64,000 nt of DNA from an uncultured Prevotellaceae bacterium. Its GTDB lineage: Bacteria; Bacteroidota; Bacteroidia; Bacteroidales; Bacteroidaceae. This document shows, in pieces, positions 33,070 through 42,206 of this stretch. The notes beneath the pieces are model-generated. The model made no database searches, was not told the origin of the DNA, and was given only the letters and a program-made list of their open reading frames with translations. Location: the NCBI GenBank assembly GCA_902784755.1, contig CACZVX010000011.1, positions 1 through 64,000 of the forward strand. The letters run 5' to 3'. How positions within the stretch are numbered: the stretch's first letter is position 1; each line of letters begins with the position of its first letter. The position numbers were made by a program, and so were the translations under genes.

Positions 33070-36000
33070 ATGCAAAACAAAGGTTTAGTAATTTGCGTAG
33101 CTGTCCTCCTGACACTCGCAAGCATCTTCTACCTGAGTTTCTCTGCAGCGACCAGCTACTTTGATTCTCAGGCAGCCAAGATTAAGGACCCAATCGCACA
33201 GCAGGACTACAAGGACTCTGTGAAGTATCTGGGTATCTACTCTTACCAGAAATGCCTTGAGACTCAGATTGGTCTGGGCCTTGACCTCAAGGGCGGTATG
33301 AATGTCATCCTCGAAATCTCTGTACCCGACGTGGTGGAGGTTCTCGCCGACCACAAGACTGATGCGGCTTTCGTGAAGTCTATGGCAGAGGCAAAGAAAC
33401 AAGAGGAAACCAGTCAGAGTGATTTTATCTCGCTGTTCATCGATGCTTATCACAAGAATGCTCCTGGCCATCGTCTGGCTGAGATTTTCGCTACCCAGCA
33501 ACTTAAGGGTAAGGTAAGCACACAGAGCACCGACAAGGAAGTGGAGAATGCCCTCCGCACGGAAGTGCAGTCGGCTATCGACAACTCTTTCAACGTGGTG
33601 CGTAACCGTATCGATAAGTTCGGCGTGGTTCAGCCAAATATCCAGAAACTGGAAGGCCAGCAGGGTCGTATCATGGTGGAAATGCCAGGTATCCGCGAGC
33701 CTGAGCGTGTTCGTAAACTTCTTCAGGGTAGTGCTAACCTTGAGTTCTGGGAGACTTATAACAGCAATGAAGTGCTGCCTTATCTCTCACAGCTCGATGC
33801 TCGTTTTGCTAATAATGGTGAGGCTGTTGCTGAAGATTCAGCTGCCGTTGATACCGCTGCTGTAAAAGCAGAGGCTGAAAAAGCTCAGGCAGAGGCTGCC
33901 AAACCTAAGTTTGAAGTGAAGAAGGATGCTAAGGCCGATGCTGCCAAGGCTGCCGCTAACGATGAGAAGGCTTTGGCTGCTGCCAAGAAGGCTCACCCAC
34001 TGCTTTCTGTTCTGCAGACTATGGGCAACCAGCTTTCACTTGTAGGTCTTGCCAATATCCGTGACACTGCTGCCATCAACTCTATCATTTACAGCGATCT
34101 GGCAAAGCAGGTGATTCCTTCTGATATGAAGTTGTTGTGGAGTGCTAAACCTACAGATCTTATTCAGGGTAACAAGAACGTCTTCGAACTTCACGCCCTG
34201 AAGGTTACCGAGGCTTCTGGCCGTGCTCCTCTGGAGGGTGACGTAATCACAGATGCAAAGGATGAATTCGAGCAGTTGTCGGGTCGTCCCTCTGTTTCTA
34301 TGAGCATGAATTCCGACGGTGCACGCCGTTGGGCACAGCTCACCAAGGCTAACGTGGGTAAGGCTATTGCCATTGTTCTGGATGGTGTGGTTTATTCCGC
34401 TCCCCGTGTAAACGGTGAGATTTCAGGTGGTAACTCTCAGATTACCGGTAACTTCACCATTGAAGATACCAAGGATTTGGCTACTACCTTGAAGTCTGGA
34501 CGTATGCCTGCGCCTGCACGTATCGTACAGGAAGAGGTTGTAGGTCCTACCCTCGGTGCACAGTCTATCCAGCAGGGTATCTGGTCGTTCATCATCGCCT
34601 TCATTCTGTTGATGATCTACATGATTGCCATGTATGGTTTCATCCCAGGCATGATGGCTAACTGCGCCCTGATTGTCAACCTGTTCTTCACACTCGGTAT
34701 TCTGACTTCGTTCCAGGCGGCTCTGACGATGAGTGGTCTCGCCGGTATTGTGCTGACACTCGGTACGGCCGTCGATGCCAACGTGCTTATCTATGAGCGT
34801 ATCAAGGAAGAGATGCGCAACGGCAAGGATATCAAGAATGCACTCAAGGCTGGTTACAGCAATGCTTTCTCTGCTATCTTTGACTCTAACCTGACGAGTA
34901 TCATCACCGGTGTCATCCTGCTCTATTTCGGTACAGGTCCTGTGAAGGGCTTCGCTACCACTTGGATCATCGGTATCTTCTGCTCATTCTTCACCGCTGT
35001 GTTCCTGACACGTATCGTCTACGAATGGCGTCACAAGCACGACAAATGGCTGAACCTGACATTCACCACTCCTTTGTCGAAGAACATGATGCAGAACCTG
35101 CACATCCCCTTCCTATCATACTATAAGAAGACCTTCATCCTTGTGGCTTGCGCTGCAGTGGTATTCCTCGTAAGCTTCGCTGTTCGTGGTCTGAGCCAGA
35201 GCATCGACTTTACAGGTGGTCGTAACTATGTGGTGACCTTCGAGAATGGTGTACAGCCTGAGGAAATCCGTACCATCATTGCTGAGGCATTCCCCGGCAG
35301 TAACACGGGTGCTATCGCCCTCGGTACCGACGGTAAGACAATCCGTATCTCTACCAACTACAAGATAGAGTCTAACTCTCCCACAACCGACGACGAATGT
35401 GAGACCATTCTTTACAACGCATTGAAGAAGCACGGTCTTGTATCACAGGCAAATGTGGAGTCATTCAAGAATCCTGATGTGCGCGAAGGCGGTTCTATTA
35501 TCAGTTCTCAGAAGGTAGGACCTTCAGTGGCTAAGGATATTACTTACGGCGCTATCATCTCAGTGATTATTGCCCTGATTGCCATCTTCCTTTACATTCT
35601 GTTGCGTTTCCGCAATGTGGCCTTCTCTATCGGTTCTATTGTGGCTCTGGCAGTGGATACGCTCATCGTTCTTGGTATCTATTCACTCTGTTGGGGTTGG
35701 ATGCCGTTCTCTCTGGAGATCGACCAGACGTTTATCGGTGCTATCCTGACGGTGATCGGTTACTCTATCAACGATAAGGTGGTGGTATTCGACCGTATCC
35801 GTGAGAACCTCGGTCTCTATCCTAAGAAAGATAAGCAGCAGCTCTTCAATGAGTCTATCAACCAGACATTGGCCCGTACCATCAACACCTCTGTCTCTAC
35901 GTTGATCGTGCTTCTCTGTATCTTCATCCTGGCAGGTGCCAGCATCCGCTCGTTCGCCTTCGCCATGATCCTCGGTGTTATCTTCGGAACACTGTCGTCT

Positions 36001-36084
36001 ATCTTCATTGCTTCTCCCGTTGCCTACCTCGTGATGGGTCGCAGCATCAAGGAAGATGATGTTCCTGCCGTAACTAAGAAGTAA
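33070..36084 (+). CDS. secDF: Protein translocase SecDF fusion
   Basis: A 1004-residue fusion of SecD (about 1-650) and SecF (about 665-1004), the RND-type accessory that uses the proton gradient to pull preproteins through SecYEG. SecD shows GLDLKGGMN near 70, the large periplasmic domain, and the membrane block GIVLTLGTAVDANVLIYERIKEE. SecF shows IDFTGGRNYVVTF near 713 and ILTVIGYSINDKVVVFDRIREN. Both halves have six helices. Residues about 258-308 are an Ala/Lys/Glu-rich low-complexity insert in the periplasmic domain, seen in Bacteroidetes SecDF. The fused form is standard in this phylum. Confidence 0.97.
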   Translation: MQNKGLVICVAVLLTLASIFYLSFSAATSYFDSQAAKIKDPIAQQDYKDSVKYLGIYSYQKCLETQIGLGLDLKGGMNVILEISVPDVVEVLADHKTDAAFVKSMAEAKKQEETSQSDFISLFIDAYHKNAPGHRLAEIFATQQLKGKVSTQSTDKEVENALRTEVQSAIDNSFNVVRNRIDKFGVVQPNIQKLEGQQGRIMVEMPGIREPERVRKLLQGSANLEFWETYNSNEVLPYLSQLDARFANNGEAVAEDSAAVDTAAVKAEAEKAQAEAAKPKFEVKKDAKADAAKAAANDEKALAAAKKAHPLLSVLQTMGNQLSLVGLANIRDTAAINSIIYSDLAKQVIPSDMKLLWSAKPTDLIQGNKNVFELHALKVTEASGRAPLEGDVITDAKDEFEQLSGRPSVSMSMNSDGARRWAQLTKANVGKAIAIVLDGVVYSAPRVNGEISGGNSQITGNFTIEDTKDLATTLKSGRMPAPARIVQEEVVGPTLGAQSIQQGIWSFIIAFILLMIYMIAMYGFIPGMMANCALIVNLFFTLGILTSFQAALTMSGLAGIVLTLGTAVDANVLIYERIKEEMRNGKDIKNALKAGYSNAFSAIFDSNLTSIITGVILLYFGTGPVKGFATTWIIGIFCSFFTAVFLTRIVYEWRHKHDKWLNLTFTTPLSKNMMQNLHIPFLSYYKKTFILVACAAVVFLVSFAVRGLSQSIDFTGGRNYVVTFENGVQPEEIRTIIAEAFPGSNTGAIALGTDGKTIRISTNYKIESNSPTTDDECETILYNALKKHGLVSQANVESFKNPDVREGGSIISSQKVGPSVAKDITYGAIISVIIALIAIFLYILLRFRNVAFSIGSIVALAVDTLIVLGIYSLCWGWMPFSLEIDQTFIGAILTVIGYSINDKVVVFDRIRENLGLYPKKDKQQLFNESINQTLARTINTSVSTLIVLLCIFILAGASIRSFAFAMILGVIFGTLSSIFIASPVAYLVMGRSIKEDDVPAVTKK

Positions 36085-36110
36085 GTTACACACCTTATTT
36101 ATAATATAAA

Positions 36111-36151
36111 CATCCGCAAGGTTCCTTCAGAGGCCTTGCGGATGTTTTTTT
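36111..36151 (+). terminator. Terminator after secDF
   Basis: Perfect 11-bp stem CATCCGCAAGG (36111-36121) with CCTTGCGGATG (36134-36144), 12-base loop, then seven T's. Confidence 0.92.
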
Positions 36152-36213
36152 GTGGAGTCACTATCGCTCTGTTGTATAGGCTTCGATGAATGAATATTCA
36201 TTCGGCATGAGGC

Positions 36214-37377
36214 CTATTCTGCTGTCAGCGCCCGAACCAGTGCGTCAAGCTGCTGACGGCTCATACCGTGCGAGAGCAGATAGTCGGTGAACACCTTCTT
36301 GTAGTCAAGGTTCTTCAATTGCGCCTCGTTGTCAATACCTGCATAATACATCAGGCAACTGTTGAGTCTCAACGACACTAATGCATTGCATACATCGCGG
36401 TCTTTCTCCGGAGTAACCCCAAAATAATTGTCATAGGTGACCAGATAGTCGTCGACAATCTCCTGATACGTGGCTCCGCAAAGTCCCTCAAGCAGGGCAC
36501 AAACATATCCCGTACGGTCCTTTCCCTCCTGACAATGCACGACATACGGTCCCTGGTGTGACGGGAGTTCCTTCAGTGCTGCAATCAGACGGTTGTTGAA
36601 ATCAGCAGCCGTTGGGTCAGCCTTCAGCGGGCACAGTATCACGTTACCCCCCTCCCAGAGTGCGCGGCTGTAAGCTGGCAGGTCATAGCTTTGCATCAGC
36701 TCTTCCGTATCGGCGAGATTGAGCACAGTCTTTACCTGTTCACGTTCCAGATACTGAGAGACGTAGTTGGCGCGTTTGATAGAGTTGTTGAACGGTGAAG
36801 AACTGCGATGCAGTCTGTTGTGTGCAAGGTCGCCGAAGTTCACGGCACGTGCATTGGCGAAGACATCATCTGAAGGATAGTTCGTTCGATCGTTGGTGTA
36901 GCTCATGCTCAGTGCCTCCTGCACATCGAGTTTTCCGCCCTTTTCCTTCATTTTAACGATGATGGGTTGTCCCTCAAGTCCTCTAAGGTCTTCAGGCAAT
37001 CCCACGTTGTTAGCCGTGAAGCAGATGGTGGGATAGGTAGGATAGGCTACGAACAGATAGTCGCCTGATGGAGTGTAGTAGCCGTCGTAATACGGCGCGA
37101 TGATTTCCTTCCCACCAATAGTGATGGTGACGACGTCGCCGAGCGTAAAGCCCGCTGCAGTCATTTCTGCAGCCGTGAAATCGACCATCGCACCGCCGAA
37201 CTCGTTATAAGAGGCAATCTTTCCCTCCAGCACTGGTACTGGAGGGAAAGTGTCTTCGTCCCCTGAGCAAGAGGCAAAAAGGGTTAGTATACAGACAAGA
37301 AGAAAGAGGAAGGCAGGCTTCACTCTCCAATCCCCATGCAAAGTTAAGGGATACTGTCTTTTTAATTGAGTTTTCAT
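36214..37377 (-). CDS. Lipoprotein tyrosine phosphatase (Y_phosphatase3 type)
   Basis: A 387-residue protein. The N-terminus has a lipoprotein signal ending LFASC (C37), so it is probably periplasmic and membrane-anchored. Residues about 45-165 form a beta-rich domain without recognised family. Residues about 170-387 are a protein-tyrosine phosphatase domain with the loop HCQEGKDRTGY (nucleophile C282, R288), the CxxGKDRTG form of the Y_phosphatase3/lipid-phosphatase-like group. The gene is divergent from the following dehydrogenase. The substrate is unknown and could be a phosphoprotein, a phosphoinositide or another phosphoester. The ATG at 37377 is used; an in-frame ATG lies 15 codons upstream. 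Confidence 0.88.
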   Translation of the reverse strand: MKTQLKRQYPLTLHGDWRVKPAFLFLLVCILTLFASCSGDEDTFPPVPVLEGKIASYNEFGGAMVDFTAAEMTAAGFTLGDVVTITIGGKEIIAPYYDGYYTPSGDYLFVAYPTYPTICFTANNVGLPEDLRGLEGQPIIVKMKEKGGKLDVQEALSMSYTNDRTNYPSDDVFANARAVNFGDLAHNRLHRSSSPFNNSIKRANYVSQYLEREQVKTVLNLADTEELMQSYDLPAYSRALWEGGNVILCPLKADPTAADFNNRLIAALKELPSHQGPYVVHCQEGKDRTGYVCALLEGLCGATYQEIVDDYLVTYDNYFGVTPEKDRDVCNALVSLRLNSCLMYYAGIDNEAQLKNLDYKKVFTDYLLSHGMSRQQLDALVRALTAE

Positions 37378-37698
37378 CTTGTTTTTATTATATTCTGATA
37401 TCTGAGAGTAAAAGTATAGCATTCCTATGAACTATGTGTCGAAATTCATCTTTTTCCATTCAGTTTGTTGCGACACTCCCTTGGTTTTGCGACAAATGCG
37501 GGAAACACCATTTACATTTGTCGCAAAGCGTTCAATTTGATCATGCAAAAAAACTCCACATGATGCAAGGACGTAACAGGGTCCTGATATTTTTAGTCTG
37601 TTAAGGTCTTATTAACAGAAAATCTTTCAGCATTTGAGGGGAAGTTGCTATCTTTGCAAACAAATCAAAAAGGAAACAATAGTCAATAACTCAAAACA
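37378..37698. promoter_or_regulatory. Divergent intergenic region with palindrome and TTGCGACA repeats
   Basis: No gene is seen in these 321 bases. They contain TTGCGACA twice in direct orientation 19 bases apart (37468-37475, 37487-37494) and a perfect 13-bp palindrome TTTGCGACAAATG (37486-37498) / CATTTGTCGCAAA (37515-37527) with a 16-base spacer. A TATCTTTG -7 box for the dehydrogenase gene is at 37649-37656, without a clear -33. The heptamer TTGTCGC and its 19-bp spacing also occur before the NRPS operon (15284-15309). Confidence 0.6.
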
Positions 37699-39303
37699 AT
37701 GAAACTAACAGATTTACGTTCCGGTAACTTCAATGCCGGTGAGTGGGAGGCAAAAGGTTATCTGCTTCCAAAGTTTGACATGGCTGCCGTAGCCAAGAAG
37801 ACTCACGAAGAGCCTACTTGGGTTCATTTCGGTGGCGGTAATATTTTCCGTGCTTTTCCTGCAGCAATTCTTAACGATGCCCTCAACACGGGTAAGTATG
37901 ACCGTGGCGTGATTGTGGCTGAGACCTTTGACTATGAAGTCATTGACAAGGCCTACGCTCCTTACGACAACCTCTCGCTGGCCGTTTCCCTCTGCAGCAA
38001 CGGTACTATTGAGAAGAAAGTAATCGCCAGCGTCACGGAGGCTCTGAAAGCCGACTATCAGTTTGACGATTGGAAGCGTCTGGTGGAGATTTTCCGCAAT
38101 CCTTCCCTACAGATGATTTCATTCACCATCACCGAGAAAGGCTACGGCTTCAACGATGCCGATTTGGCTCGCGGTATGCAGCCTGTATTTGCAATGGGTA
38201 AGGTAACGGCATTGCTGTATGAGCGTTTCCTCTCCCCCAGGGGGGAGTCGGAGGGAGCTCTTCCCCTTACCGTCCAGTCGATGGACAACTGTTCTCATAA
38301 TGGTGACAAGGTGAAGGCTGGTGTCATGGCCTATGCCGAGCGCTGGGTGAAGGACGGACTTGTTCCTCAGGCATTCCTCGATTACCTGAAGGATGAGACG
38401 AAGATTACCTTCCCCTGGTCGATGATCGACAAGATCACCCCGCGTCCGCATATCAAGGTGAAGGAGATGCTGGCTGCTGACGGTTTCGAGGACAATAACT
38501 ATATTGAGACAGAGAAGCACACCTTCACGGCTCCTTTCGTGAATGCTGAGGAAGTGCAGTATCTCGTCATCGAAGACAATTACACCAACGGACGTCCGCC
38601 GCTCGATCTCGGAGGTGCTCTCTATACTACCCGTGAGACCGTCGACAAGGTGGAGACCATGAAGGTGACAACTTGCCTGAATCCCCTCCATACCGCCATG
38701 TCCATCTATGGCTGTATGCTCGACTATACGCTGATTTCCGCAGAAATGGCCGATGAGGATTTGCGTGCCTTCATCCAGAAGATAGGTTATATGGAAGCTA
38801 TGCCTGTGGTGACCGATCCCGGTGTCCTCAATCCTTATGAGTTTATCGGTGCTGTCATCAACCGCCGTCTGCCGAATCCTTTCATGCCCGATGCTCCCCA
38901 ACGTATTGCCATGGATACCTCCCAGAAGCTGCCTATCCGTTTCGGTGAGACCATTAAAAAATATATTGCCCGTGGCCTCGACATGAGCAATCTCGTGCTG
39001 ATTCCGCTCACACTTGCAGGCTATGCCCGCTATCTGAAGGGCATTAAGGATGACGGAACGCCTTTCGAACCCTCACCTGATCCCATGCTCTCTGAGTTGC
39101 AGGCCGTTGTGGCTCCTCTGGAGATTGGTAAGGAAGATCAGGATTACAGCTGTCTGCGTAATCTCTACAGCCGTAAGGATGTCTTCGGTCTCGATCTTTA
39201 TGAGGCAGGATTGGGTGAGCAGATTGAAGGTATGGTGAAGGAACTCTACGCTGGCAAGGGTGCCGTGCGCAAGACTCTTCACAAATACGTTCAGGCTCGC
39301 TAA
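37699..39303 (+). CDS. uxuB: Mannitol dehydrogenase family protein, probable fructuronate reductase
   Basis: A 534-residue polyol/mannonate dehydrogenase. The N-terminal Rossmann region opens with WVHFGGGNIFRAF (about 41-53); the C-terminal catalytic domain has DKITPRPHIK and the TCLNPLHTAMSIYGCML block holding the catalytic lysine/histidine region. The family includes mannitol dehydrogenase, tagaturonate reductase and fructuronate reductase. Given kduI/kduD nearby, fructuronate reductase (UxuB) is favoured, but the substrate is not certain. Residues about 178-186 (SPRGESEGA), between a YERF and an LPLTVQSMDNCSHNGDK segment that are usually almost adjacent, look like a small insertion from a C/G-run repeat (38230-38270). 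Confidence 0.88.
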   Translation: MKLTDLRSGNFNAGEWEAKGYLLPKFDMAAVAKKTHEEPTWVHFGGGNIFRAFPAAILNDALNTGKYDRGVIVAETFDYEVIDKAYAPYDNLSLAVSLCSNGTIEKKVIASVTEALKADYQFDDWKRLVEIFRNPSLQMISFTITEKGYGFNDADLARGMQPVFAMGKVTALLYERFLSPRGESEGALPLTVQSMDNCSHNGDKVKAGVMAYAERWVKDGLVPQAFLDYLKDETKITFPWSMIDKITPRPHIKVKEMLAADGFEDNNYIETEKHTFTAPFVNAEEVQYLVIEDNYTNGRPPLDLGGALYTTRETVDKVETMKVTTCLNPLHTAMSIYGCMLDYTLISAEMADEDLRAFIQKIGYMEAMPVVTDPGVLNPYEFIGAVINRRLPNPFMPDAPQRIAMDTSQKLPIRFGETIKKYIARGLDMSNLVLIPLTLAGYARYLKGIKDDGTPFEPSPDPMLSELQAVVAPLEIGKEDQDYSCLRNLYSRKDVFGLDLYEAGLGEQIEGMVKELYAGKGAVRKTLHKYVQAR

Positions 39304-39325
39304 ATACTGATATAGTTTTTTATTA

Positions 39326-39415
39326 GTACACAGAGACACAGAGACGCAGAGAAATTTGTCAATTACGGTAATTTCTTTCTAAATAAAAACTCTGTGTCTC
39401 TGTGTCTTTGTGTAC
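39326..39415. terminator. Large 26-bp inverted repeat between convergent genes
   Basis: The arm at 39326-39351 (starting GTACACAGAGACACAGAG) is the reverse complement of 39390-39415 except at two positions that allow G-U pairs, with a 38-base loop. The arms are built of the short unit CTCTGTGT. It lies between the convergent stops of the dehydrogenase and the ADP-ribosylglycohydrolase, so it may end both transcripts; it also resembles a dispersed REP-like element. Confidence 0.6.
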
Positions 39416-39431
39416 CAAATATATCAAAACC

Positions 39432-40220
39432 TTAGAGAAGTTCCCTAAGGTGGTCGTAGTATTGGTTTACGATGTCTAGCATCTCTGCTGGCAGATAGCT
39501 GAGCGCCTTCTCTATGAGTTCCATGGGAACCTCATAGAAGGCTTCGGCCAGTGTTCCCGTGATGGCAGCTTTCGTGTCGGTATCGCCGTCAGCCATGACC
39601 GCATAGCGGATAGCCTCTTCGAAGTTCTGGCTTTCCAGAAAACAGCGGATGGCCATGGGAACAGTTTCCATGCAGGTGCCGTCGAAATGGTTCTGGGCTC
39701 CTATGCGGTTTACGTCACGGATACTCGGAATCTCATAGCCCCACAGTTTCATAGCCTTTGCCTCTATCTCGTCTTTCGTGATGCGGCAGGTGCGCAGCCA
39801 ATAGGCCAGCGTGGCAATGCATTGTGCGCCTTTCAGTCCTTCAGGATGGTTATGCGTAGGTCGTGCTGTTTCCACCGATTGTTCCTTCACGTCCTGATAA
39901 TCGCTGAAAAGCCAGGCCACGGAACTCACGCGCATCGCTGCTCCGTTACCGTAAGAACCGTAAGGCTTCGGGTCGTCGCTTTCCACCCAGTCGCGGAAAC
40001 GGCTTCCATAGCCTCCCATGGGCACAGGATAGCGTCGGCACCAGTCGTGCAGCGCCTCTCCATAGTCGCGTTTGTTCATGATGGCGTCGGCAATGGCGAT
40101 GGTGCAGATGGTGTCATCCGTATAGTTGCATTCGTCCGTAAACAGTTTAAATCCCTTTTCTGGAGCGGGTCCGAATTCGAATCTGCTGCCTACAATGTCT
40201 CCAATGATAGCTCCGAGCAT
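39432..40220 (-). CDS. ADP-ribosylglycohydrolase (DraG/ARH) family protein
   Basis: A 262-residue protein of the ARH/DraG family, which removes ADP-ribose from arginine or other acceptors. It begins MLGAIIGDIVGSRFE, has the first metal cluster YTDDT (T34, D35, D36), the substrate segment NGAAMRVSSVAW and the second cluster DGDTDTKAAI near 205-214, all as in active members. No ADP-ribosyltransferase is seen nearby, so the target is unknown; phage-like or housekeeping members of this size are common in Bacteroidetes. Confidence 0.92.
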   Translation of the reverse strand: MLGAIIGDIVGSRFEFGPAPEKGFKLFTDECNYTDDTICTIAIADAIMNKRDYGEALHDWCRRYPVPMGGYGSRFRDWVESDDPKPYGSYGNGAAMRVSSVAWLFSDYQDVKEQSVETARPTHNHPEGLKGAQCIATLAYWLRTCRITKDEIEAKAMKLWGYEIPSIRDVNRIGAQNHFDGTCMETVPMAIRCFLESQNFEEAIRYAVMADGDTDTKAAITGTLAEAFYEVPMELIEKALSYLPAEMLDIVNQYYDHLRELL

Positions 40221-40247
40221 AATCTGATAATTTTATAAAACGACAAT

Positions 40248-40285
40248 GACTCCCCCTCTCTTTTCGAGTAAGGGGAGTCTTTTGT
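40248..40285 (-). terminator. Terminator of the minus-strand SusCD operon
   Basis: 8-bp GC-rich stem GACTCCCC (40248-40255) with GGGGAGTC (40272-40279). On the minus strand it is followed by ATTGTCGTTTTAT. It lies 22 bases past the SusD stop codon. Confidence 0.6.
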
Positions 40286-40306
40286 CTGATTGTTATTTTT
40301 CCGTGT

Positions 40307-42193
40307 TTATTCGGCTCTCACGTAGGGGTTGTAACCTGGGTTCTGACCGAATTCCACACCGTTTTCAATCTTGTCGAGGAAGTCTGTGGGGATAGGCCAC
40401 AGGTTGTTGTGCTCATCCACGGGGTCATCACCGCGCATGGCAGGATTGTGACCCTTCAGGTAAGACACGAGCTTACCAGTGCGCTTCAGGTCGAACCAGC
40501 GCAGCCACTCACCACAAAGCTCGCGGGCACGCTCATCGAGAATCCAGTCGATGGTCATGTCGCTGGCCTTCACTTTCATCTCACTGGCGTCATGTCCGGG
40601 CTTCAGGATACGTGAAGTGCGGATACCCTTGTTCTCATCGTTGATGATGTCGGCAGCAGCCTGTGCATTGCCCAAACCAATCTGGCACTCGGCAGCGATA
40701 AGCGGCATCTCAGCATAGCGCATGATAGGCACATCGGCAAAACCTACCTGTGCATTAGCTGCTGTGAGCAGGAATGTACCGTTAGGATCACGGTCCCAGA
40801 TGCGGTATTTGCGGAAGCGTGGGAATGAGTTGTAAACCCATGAGGATGAAGGATAGCCGGCAATGTCGTTATCCATGTCGCGGAAGCGGGCACCACCCAT
40901 ATTGGTAATCTTACCAGGACGCGTGTCGTAGATCTTATCCACATCCACCACGCAGACACCCTTCTGTGCATACTCCTCTTCTTCAGCCTCGCTCACACTG
41001 CGACGTGTGATGATGAGAGCCAGGTCGCCCTTCTTCAGTGTCTTGCCAACGAGCGTAGGAGAACCCAAATAGTTGGTCACAGCCTGTGTCTCATCCCATG
41101 TGAAAGAGGCAGCACTGAGGGGAAACTCTTCTTGGAAGTCCACGTCATAGCGGAGATCCCAGTCCTTGAAGAGGTTCAGCAGATAATAGGTAGGAGCCAG
41201 CAGACGGCCTTCACGGGGATACTCCCAGTTGTCAGCAGCACGTACGTTACCGAAGCGGTTCTCAAGACCAGGGGTGAAGTACATATGTAGACGGTTGGGG
41301 TTACCCGACTGTGGGTTCAAAGTAGTGTTCGAAGAGTGAGTGGTCACCCACAGATACTCCGTGTTCGACTTATTGTTCTTGGCCATCCAGATCTCATCAT
41401 AGGTCTTGTAGAGCTTGATGCCGAGTGATGACATGTTGTCCATCACGTATTTGGCAGCATCGTAGGCTGCCTGATAGAAAGCACGCTGTTCAGCAGAACC
41501 TGCAGTCTCATATTGTGCACGGGCAAGGTTCACACGAGCCAGGAGGGCATAGGCTGCCTTTTTGGTAGCACGACCGATCTGTCCCTTGTAAGGTTCCACG
41601 GGAAGCATGGTGGTAGCTTCTTTTGCATCGGGAATAATCACCTCGTCGTAGATCACTTTGCGGTCTGTGCGCTCAGCAGTAAACTTGGGCTGGTCTGTTC
41701 CGTGTGTGCGGAGTTCAATATCACCAAACCACTCCACAAGCCACCAGTAGGCATAGGAGCGCTGGAAACGGGCCTCGCCTTCAAATTCAGTACGTACGGC
41801 TTCAGTGGTGTTTGTACTAGGCAGATAGTCGAGAACGGTATTGGCAAGGTTCACGATATCATACACACGGTTCCATGCACCCTTCACCTGTCCGCGGTCA
41901 CCCTGAAGGTCCACGAAGCGCGTCAGCTGCATACCATAAGTATATTTGTCACCGCAGTTGGCCCAAGTATCACCGGAACCCTCAAAGTAGAGCACGGGGT
42001 CCTCACGTCCGTAGTATTTCCAGCGGAAGTTGTAATACATCTGGTTGACGAGACCTTCCATGCCCTGCTCTGTAGCGAAGACGGCATCAACACCCTCACT
42101 GGAAGGGTTATACTCGTCGAGGTCGCAAGATGTCATCCCGAAGGCGACACTGCCAAGGAGCAATGCTCCTAAAATATATTTCTTGCTTTTCAT
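40307..42193 (-). CDS. SusD/RagB-family outer-membrane lipoprotein (locus 1)
   Basis: A 628-residue SusD-like glycan-binding lipoprotein. The signal ends at FGMTSCDLDEYNP with the lipidated cysteine near residue 23. The helical TPR core is represented by FQRSYAYWWLVEWFGDIEL and KKAAYALLARVNLARAQYE; the C-terminal SusD domain by RYAEMPLIAAECQIGLGNAQAAADIIN and DERARELCGEWLRWFDLKRTG. It forms the lid of the SusC transporter encoded 13 bases upstream. No glycoside hydrolase accompanies this pair, so its substrate cannot be told from the context. Confidence 0.96.
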   Translation of the reverse strand: MKSKKYILGALLLGSVAFGMTSCDLDEYNPSSEGVDAVFATEQGMEGLVNQMYYNFRWKYYGREDPVLYFEGSGDTWANCGDKYTYGMQLTRFVDLQGDRGQVKGAWNRVYDIVNLANTVLDYLPSTNTTEAVRTEFEGEARFQRSYAYWWLVEWFGDIELRTHGTDQPKFTAERTDRKVIYDEVIIPDAKEATTMLPVEPYKGQIGRATKKAAYALLARVNLARAQYETAGSAEQRAFYQAAYDAAKYVMDNMSSLGIKLYKTYDEIWMAKNNKSNTEYLWVTTHSSNTTLNPQSGNPNRLHMYFTPGLENRFGNVRAADNWEYPREGRLLAPTYYLLNLFKDWDLRYDVDFQEEFPLSAASFTWDETQAVTNYLGSPTLVGKTLKKGDLALIITRRSVSEAEEEEYAQKGVCVVDVDKIYDTRPGKITNMGGARFRDMDNDIAGYPSSSWVYNSFPRFRKYRIWDRDPNGTFLLTAANAQVGFADVPIMRYAEMPLIAAECQIGLGNAQAAADIINDENKGIRTSRILKPGHDASEMKVKASDMTIDWILDERARELCGEWLRWFDLKRTGKLVSYLKGHNPAMRGDDPVDEHNNLWPIPTDFLDKIENGVEFGQNPGYNPYVRAE

Positions 42194-42206
42194 AATGGCT
42201 GTTCAA

